A DNA stretch of 9,242 nt from Mycobacterium sp. GTDB lineage: Bacteria > Actinomycetota > Actinomycetes > Mycobacteriales > Mycobacteriaceae. A model generated the notes under the pieces. The model had not been told where the DNA came from and made no database searches. It worked only from the letters and a program-made list of their open reading frames with translations. The stretch is from contig JAHBAP020000406.1 in assembly GCA_018500005.2 (NCBI GenBank), forward strand, positions 1-9,242, written 5' to 3'. Below are positions 5,557-9,242 of the stretch, piece by piece. The position numbers and the translations under genes are program-made. Position 1 is the stretch's first letter. Every line of letters starts with the position of its first letter.

Positions 5557-6819
5557 GTGACCGAGGTCGTCGATCCCCCGCTTTTTCAGGCCTTTCCGTT
5601 CAACGTCGGACTGAAACTCTTGGCACCGAGGGACATCCGGCCCACGCCGGAACAGCGGGAGAGCTATCAACGGTTCACCCAGATGGGAGATCCCCTAGCC
5701 GACGATCTGGTCGCGGCGTTTCGCCGACTCCCCACAGGAGTGGGCCGCGCCCAGTTCGAGACCGCGGTCGAGAAGGGTATCGACGCCGTGGAAGACCCGA
5801 TACCCGAGCTGGTCGCGTTCTTCGACTCCGTCGACGCAAAGCCGTATTGGGTCGACCAGAAGAAGATCGATCACGCCGGCCGAGTTCTTGCCCGCGTCGG
5901 GGTGGTGGTGGGCTTCACCTCGCTGTCGATGCTCTCGCTGATGTTCGGCTATCTGGCCTCCCGGGCCGACAAAACCCTGGTCGCCACGGGCGATCTGGCG
6001 GCAATGGCGCCACGGCGACTGGCCGAGACGATGAACTGGACCACCGAAGTCACGGGTCCGCGGGCCTTGGAGCGCTTTGCGCCGGGCTTCACCAGCACCG
6101 TTCGAGTCCGGCTGATGCATGCCATGGTGCGGGCCGGGATGTCGCGCCGCCCCGACTGGGACTTCGAGGATTGGGACCAGCCGGTGAACCAGTCCACCAT
6201 GGCCGGGACGCTGGTTCTGTTCTCGATGGGCAACGTGATCGGATCCCAGGCGCTGGGCACCCATTTCAGCGATCAGGACAAGGACGCGATCTACCACTTC
6301 TGGCGCTACGTCGGCTTTCTGCTGGGCGTGGACGCCGAACTACTGCCGGCCGACGAAGCCGACACCTGGCGACTGCTGTGGCTACAGGCCGATTACGAGT
6401 TCCGCCCGGACGAAGACTCCACCCGGCTGGCACAAGCACTCCGGGGAGCGCTGGGGCCGCTGCTCGTCGGCAACTCCACGCATCCGGCGGCAGAGTTGGT
6501 CAAGACCGTGACGACCGAATTGCTCTGCGCCTACAGCAGATTGATCATCGGATCGTCCAATGCCGACATCCTCGAGCTGCCTGACAACAAGCCCGCGCAG
6601 ATACTGGTGGCAGGCTTGGCCGCAGGCAACTTCATCATGGGCTACCCGTTGCGGTTCGTACCCGGACTCAACCGGGCCCGGGAGATCCTGGGGCGCAAGA
6701 ACATCGAGATATTCGCGACCCAGACGATGAAGCGCAACCGCGGCGACCGCACGTACGCGCGGCACGACGCCCTGGGCAAAAGACCGGACCGGAAGGCGAA
6801 TGTGCGTGCGCAGGCCTGA
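5557..6819 (+). CDS. DUF2236 (MpaB/latex-clearing-protein-like) putative haem oxygenase
   Basis: 420 residues from GTG 5557, which has GGAGG 6 nt upstream; an upstream in-frame start at 5449 would run back through the operator and into tetR. The protein matches the DUF2236/oxygenase MpaB family, which includes Lcp rubber oxygenase, a b-type haem enzyme. In LcpK30 the functional residues, from memory, are Arg164, Thr168 and haem-ligating His198. Here Arg154, Thr158 (in RRLAET) and His188 (in VRLMHAMVR) show the same spacing, so haem binding is likely. The LcpK30 Lys167 position is Glu157. No signal peptide is visible; a hydrophobic stretch lies at about 111-134. Substrate unknown. It is probably controlled by the divergent TetR, and the first crotonase gene follows by 56 bp. 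Confidence 0.82.
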   Translation: MTEVVDPPLFQAFPFNVGLKLLAPRDIRPTPEQRESYQRFTQMGDPLADDLVAAFRRLPTGVGRAQFETAVEKGIDAVEDPIPELVAFFDSVDAKPYWVDQKKIDHAGRVLARVGVVVGFTSLSMLSLMFGYLASRADKTLVATGDLAAMAPRRLAETMNWTTEVTGPRALERFAPGFTSTVRVRLMHAMVRAGMSRRPDWDFEDWDQPVNQSTMAGTLVLFSMGNVIGSQALGTHFSDQDKDAIYHFWRYVGFLLGVDAELLPADEADTWRLLWLQADYEFRPDEDSTRLAQALRGALGPLLVGNSTHPAAELVKTVTTELLCAYSRLIIGSSNADILELPDNKPAQILVAGLAAGNFIMGYPLRFVPGLNRAREILGRKNIEIFATQTMKRNRGDRTYARHDALGKRPDRKANVRAQA

Positions 6820-6846
6820 TTTCCGCCCGCCCCACTGAGTCGCGAA

Positions 6847-6873
6847 CCCCAAGGTACGGCCCCTAAGGTATGG
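6847..6873 (+). repeat. Imperfect tandem duplication before the first crotonase
   Basis: CCCCAAGGTACGG (6847-6859) is followed directly by CCCCTAAGGTATGG (6860-6873), matching apart from one inserted T and one C-to-T change. The second copy carries both the AAGG ribosome-site candidate and the TAAGGT hexamer in front of the start codon. Confidence 0.5.
6864..6869 (+). promoter_or_regulatory. Possible -10 box of a leaderless promoter (TAAGGT)
   Basis: TAAGGT fits TANNNT and ends 6 nt before ATG 6876, a spacing that would make the crotonase mRNA leaderless. The same bases contain AAGG, which could instead act as a ribosome site 7 nt from that ATG. The two readings cannot be separated from sequence, but both favour 6876 over the ATG at 6870. 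Confidence 0.35.
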
Positions 6874-6875
6874 CA

Positions 6876-7664
6876 ATGTCCGAATACGATGGATTGACCG
6901 TTGAGGTGAGGGAAGACGGGGTCGGTGTCGTCCTGTTCGACCGGCCCGAGAAGTTCAACGCACTGACCGCCCAGACCCTTGGCACCCTTGCCCGTGCGCT
7001 CCACACGCTCGGTGGCCGGCAGGACTGCGGGGCGGTCGTAATCTCCGGTGTGGGTCCGGCGTTCTGTGCCGGCATGGACCTGACCGGCGCGAATCTCAAC
7101 ACCGAGGGCAAAGACCCCGTTCAGTTGGTGTATGCGGCCATGCGCGATGCCGTCACCTGCGTGCTGGCGATCAGAGAGATCCCGCAACCGGTGATCGCGG
7201 CCGTCAAAGGTCCGGCGGTGGGCGCCGGCTTCGCGGTCGCCACGGCGTCCGACATCCGGATCTGTTCTCCCGACGTGGCTTTCATGGCTCCGTTCGTCAA
7301 GCTGGGCGTCTCCATCGGCGACATGGGCCTGTCCTGGATGCTGCCAAGGCTGATCGGCCCCGGCGCAGCGGCTGAGGTCTTCTATACCGGGAAGACGCTG
7401 GGGGCGCAGGACGGGCTCGCCCTCAAACTCGTCCAGCATGTGGTCGACGATCCGCTCCAGACCGCGATCGACATGGCCGCCAGAATCGCGTCCCGGCCGC
7501 GGCTGGCGGTCCGGATGTCCAAGGAACTGCTCAACGCCAGCATCGGGGCCGGCGGCCTGCGCGAGCACCTCGAAGTGGAGATGCGCTCGCAGGTGATCGG
7601 CCTGCTGACCGAGGACCATCGGGCGGCCCTGCGGGCCTTCGCCGCCCGGCAGCGGAAGGACTGA
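6876..7664 (+). CDS. Crotonase-superfamily protein (enoyl-CoA hydratase-like) lacking both hydratase glutamates
   Basis: 262 residues with the crotonase fold: the first oxyanion-hole segment PAFCAGMDL (61-69) and the second in KGPAVGAGFAVATASDI (111-127), then the PRLIG helix (157-161). Compared with rat enoyl-CoA hydratase, the Glu144 position is Ala120 and the Glu164 position is Phe140, so classical hydration is unlikely. Asp149 in SIGDMG falls where dienoyl-CoA isomerase has its third acidic residue. It probably handles a CoA thioester as an isomerase, hydrolase or other crotonase chemistry. ATG 6876 is preferred over 6870 on spacing. It lies 56 bp after the DUF2236 gene on the same strand and could share transcripts with it. 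Many mycobacterial EchA paralogues look like this; I cannot pick one. Confidence 0.85.
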   Translation: MSEYDGLTVEVREDGVGVVLFDRPEKFNALTAQTLGTLARALHTLGGRQDCGAVVISGVGPAFCAGMDLTGANLNTEGKDPVQLVYAAMRDAVTCVLAIREIPQPVIAAVKGPAVGAGFAVATASDIRICSPDVAFMAPFVKLGVSIGDMGLSWMLPRLIGPGAAAEVFYTGKTLGAQDGLALKLVQHVVDDPLQTAIDMAARIASRPRLAVRMSKELLNASIGAGGLREHLEVEMRSQVIGLLTEDHRAALRAFAARQRKD

Positions 7665-7671
7665 CCTCCGC

Positions 7672-7752
7672 TCAGTGGTCGTGGATGACGACGCCGCGAA
7701 TGATGTTGCCCGCCAGCATGTCGTCGTACGCCACGTTGATATCGCCCAGCCC
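7672..7752 (-). pseudogene. C-terminal remnant of a zinc-dependent alcohol dehydrogenase
   Basis: The minus strand encodes about 26 residues, GLGDINVAYDDML followed by AGNIIRGVVIHDH, then TGA at 7672. This is the characteristic tail of medium-chain zinc alcohol dehydrogenases, where DIN-x-AYDDM-x-x-G-x-x-IRGV-I-H closes the protein. Nothing upstream in this frame continues the enzyme (about 340 residues are missing). The remnant instead abuts an alpha/beta-hydrolase remnant at about 7752. It is oriented convergently to the first crotonase, with 7 bp between stops. The family call is from memory of the motif. Confidence 0.65.
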
Positions 7753-8028
7753 AGAACGGCATCGGCGGAGATGCCGTTTAGGTCCCCGGGCACCATATGA
7801 CCGGCGCCGTCGAAAGTCGACGAACTCGATCTGGGGAAAGCGTTTGAGTAGTCAATCGGCATTCGCGAATTTCGGGTCCCAGCGCCAGAAGCAGCGGGCT
7901 CCGATCCGGCGCAGGTCGGCGGTCAGGCTTTTCAGATCGGCTGGTCGCGCAGTACGGGTTGTATTTCGCCACGGTTTCGGCGACATCCTCGAGGGTGGCG
8001 AAGCCGTTTTCCATTCCATCAGCCATGA
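7753..8028 (-). pseudogene. Decayed C-terminal part of an alpha/beta-hydrolase
   Basis: Pieces of one protein appear in order on the minus strand in different frames. MADGMENGFATLEDV running to KYNPY (8026 to about 7952) is in one frame. RTARPADLKSLTADLRRIGA and FWRWDPKFANAD, then an in-frame TGA (7852-7854), follow in a second. LLKRFPQIEFVDF continues that second frame after the stop. DGAGHMVPGDLNG and ISADAVL (about 7811-7752) are in a third. This order matches alpha/beta-hydrolases that carry RP-x-DL-x-x-L, W-x-WDP-x-F and GHMV-x-GD near the C-terminus. About 45-50 residues normally between WDPKF and LLKRF seem deleted, and the N-terminal half is absent. At least two frameshifts, one stop and one deletion make it non-functional. 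With the adjoining dehydrogenase tail it fills the 402-bp gap, in which I see no intact gene. Confidence 0.7.
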
Positions 8029-8066
8029 GCTGACGATGCGAACCCGAAGGATGGAAGCATGAGGGC

Positions 8067-8828
8067 ATGACCGAAAACGCCGAACTCGTCCACTACTCCG
8101 TCGATCGCGGCATCGCCCGGATCGAGTTGGACTCGCCGCACAACCGCAATGCGTTGTCCCGGCAGTTGTGCGCCGAACTGGGGGCACATCTCTCCGCGGC
8201 GACCGCCGATCCGGCCGTGCGGGCGGTCGAGCTCACCCACACAGGTTCGGTCTTCTGCGCCGGAGCCGACCTCAGTGAGGCATCCAGCGGACCGTCGATC
8301 ACCGACACCATGATCAGCCTGCTGGGCAGGATCGTCGAGATGCCCAAGCCCGTCGTCGCCCGCCTCGACGGCCATGTCCGGGCTGGCGGCCTGGGACTGG
8401 TCGGCGCCGCGGACATCGCATTGGCCTCGCGCTCAGTCAGTTTCGCGTTCACCGAAGTCCTGATCGGGGTGGCGCCGGCGATGATCACGCTGACCACGCT
8501 GGGCCGGATGACCGAACGGGCCGCCAGCCGCTACCTGCTGACCGGCGAGAAGTTCGACGCCACCACCGCCGCGGAGATCGGGTTGATCACCGAGGCCGTC
8601 GACGACCTCGACGCCGCCACCGCCGAGTTGTACGACCAGTTGCGCAAGTGCTCCCCGCAGGGTCTAGCCGAGACCAAGCCGCTGACCACCCGGGCCACCC
8701 GGGAAGCCATCGCAGGCCGCGCCGCTGATCTCGCGGCACTCTCGGCACGACTGTTCGGCACCGACGAGGCCAGAGAGGGCATGTTGGCGTTCCTGGAGAA
8801 GCGCTCTCCTAGTTGGGTTCTGAACTAG
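8067..8828 (+). CDS. Enoyl-CoA hydratase-family (crotonase) protein
   Basis: 253 residues, full crotonase length. Oxyanion-hole segments are SVFCAGADL (61-69) and VRAGGLGLVGAADI (104-117). The Glu144 position of rat hydratase is Gly110, while the Glu164 position is kept as Glu130 in FAFTEVLIG. A single-glutamate arrangement with VRAGGLGLVGA is common in actinobacterial crotonases related to methylglutaconyl-CoA-type hydratases of branched-chain or isoprenoid breakdown; that assignment is tentative. ATG 8067 has only a distant GGAAG (9 nt) and a GAGGG that is too close, so initiation is weakly supported, but no better start exists. It begins just after the hydrolase remnant, and its TAG stop lies inside the promoter box of the next gene. 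Confidence 0.85.
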   Translation: MTENAELVHYSVDRGIARIELDSPHNRNALSRQLCAELGAHLSAATADPAVRAVELTHTGSVFCAGADLSEASSGPSITDTMISLLGRIVEMPKPVVARLDGHVRAGGLGLVGAADIALASRSVSFAFTEVLIGVAPAMITLTTLGRMTERAASRYLLTGEKFDATTAAEIGLITEAVDDLDAATAELYDQLRKCSPQGLAETKPLTTRATREAIAGRAADLAALSARLFGTDEAREGMLAFLEKRSPSWVLN

Positions 8829-8831
8829 CAT
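8826..8831 (+). promoter_or_regulatory. -10 box of a leaderless promoter overlapping a stop codon (TAGCAT)
   Basis: TAGCAT fits TANNNT and is followed by exactly seven bases before ATG 8839, the leaderless layout also seen in front of 3412. The first three bases are the TAG stop codon of the crotonase. No Shine-Dalgarno sequence precedes 8839. Confidence 0.5.
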
Positions 8832-8838
8832 TTTCGGT

Positions 8839-9198
8839 ATGGGACTCTTGACCTCGCCGAAGGCCTACGCCGGTCTCGCGGCGTTCCAAGCGGTGGACGC
8901 CATCGCCTGCGCGGCGCAAGTGCCGCCCATCAAGAAGAGCCTCGACTCGGTCGGCTGTCCTGAGCATGTTCGCAAGGTGCTGCCCGTGGTCAAGGGCGCA
9001 TCAGCCGTCGGGCTGCTGTCGGCGAAGTGGTTTCCCGGGCTGGCGCGGCTGACCACGGCGATGTTGACGCTCTACTTCGTCCTTGCCGTCGGAGCGCATG
9101 TGCGAGTGCGCGACAAGGCCGTCAACGCACTTCCGGCGGCGGCTTTCCTGGCCACGTTCGCGGTCATGACGGCCAAAGGCCCGGATTCATCGCAATAG
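8839..9198 (+). CDS. DoxX-like small integral membrane protein
   Basis: 119 residues with four probable membrane helices at about 9-27, 48-62, 68-88 and 96-112, a short loop rich in Lys/Asp (32-46) and a polar tail. Length, helix pattern and the LPVVKGASAVGLL segment fit the DoxX-like (DoxX_2) family common in mycobacteria, whose biochemical role is mostly unknown. ATG 8839 is 10 bp past the crotonase stop and appears to have its own leaderless promoter, although read-through is also possible. It converges on the gene at the right edge with 10 bp between stops. Confidence 0.75.
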   Translation: MGLLTSPKAYAGLAAFQAVDAIACAAQVPPIKKSLDSVGCPEHVRKVLPVVKGASAVGLLSAKWFPGLARLTTAMLTLYFVLAVGAHVRVRDKAVNALPAAAFLATFAVMTAKGPDSSQ

Positions 9199-9208
9199 AC
9201 CGTCGCGA

Positions 9209-9242
9209 TTACAGCCCCAGCGTCTTGGCGATGATATCGCGC
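9209..9242 (-). CDS. C-terminal end of a probable acyl-CoA dehydrogenase (partial)
   Basis: The minus strand reads RDIIAKTLGL then TAA at 9209-9211, with the rest of the gene beyond the right edge. Endings of the type (R)-x-IIAK-x-LGL are common in acyl-CoA dehydrogenases, which would fit the neighbouring crotonases. Only eleven codons are visible, so the family call is tentative, but the frame and stop are clear. Confidence 0.5.
   Translation of the reverse strand, partial: RDIIAKTLGL

Noticed and set aside
6642..7862. 406-codon minus-strand open frame across the first crotonase
   Set aside because: Only its first ~20 residues after position 15 (the GAGHMVPGD part) are real homology, from the hydrolase remnant; the rest is antisense shadow of the crotonase and DUF2236 genes.
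7685..8062. 125-codon plus-strand open frame between the crotonases
   Set aside because: It is antisense to the two recognisable remnants, has no family features and no ribosome site.

Overview
The window looks like chromosomal DNA from a mycobacterium, probably a fast-growing or environmental species. The reasons are the high GC content, an antigen-85-type mycolyltransferase-like protein, a GabD2-type succinate-semialdehyde dehydrogenase that I recognise from Mycobacterium tuberculosis, a fragment resembling the 13E12 (DUF222) repeat family, a TetR/DUF2236 divergent pair, several crotonases, and start sites that look leaderless. Bases 1-19 are an exact Tn5/Nextera transposase adapter end (AGATGTGTATAAGAGACAG). 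The left edge is therefore a library artefact and not genome.

Left block (20-3639, all on the minus strand). A PLP-dependent Orn/Lys/Arg-decarboxylase-family gene runs off the left edge, with about 493 N-terminal codons present. It lies 33 bp downstream of gabD2, so the two probably form one operon. Upstream of gabD2 are an 83-residue protein that looks like the head and tail of a 13E12 protein joined together, and a 59-residue putative secreted peptide.

Middle block (3640-6819). A divergent intergenic region carries about five copies of an ATGAGC-type element at roughly 11-bp spacing. It leads into an exported antigen-85-fold esterase/mycolyltransferase-like gene. That gene converges, with a 5-bp gap, on a TetR regulator. 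The TetR gene is divergent from a DUF2236 (MpaB/Lcp-like) putative haem oxygenase. Between them is a perfect 7-7-7 inverted repeat that is very likely the TetR operator and overlaps promoter elements in both directions.

Right block (6820-9242). Two crotonase-superfamily genes, a small DoxX-like membrane protein gene and the extreme C-terminus of a probable acyl-CoA dehydrogenase suggest a lipid/acyl-CoA catabolism neighbourhood. Between the two crotonases (7665-8066) there is no intact gene. On the minus strand the stretch holds fused remnants of two decayed genes: the last ~26 codons of a zinc alcohol dehydrogenase and a frameshifted, internally deleted C-terminal part of an alpha/beta-hydrolase.

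I see no mobile element with intact ends, no CRISPR array, and no tRNA or rRNA. Nothing here is clearly a new multi-gene system. The points most worth a second look are the pseudogene junction, the miniature 13E12-like protein, the active-site changes in the mycolyltransferase-like protein and first crotonase, the TetR operator, and the decarboxylase-gabD2 pairing.
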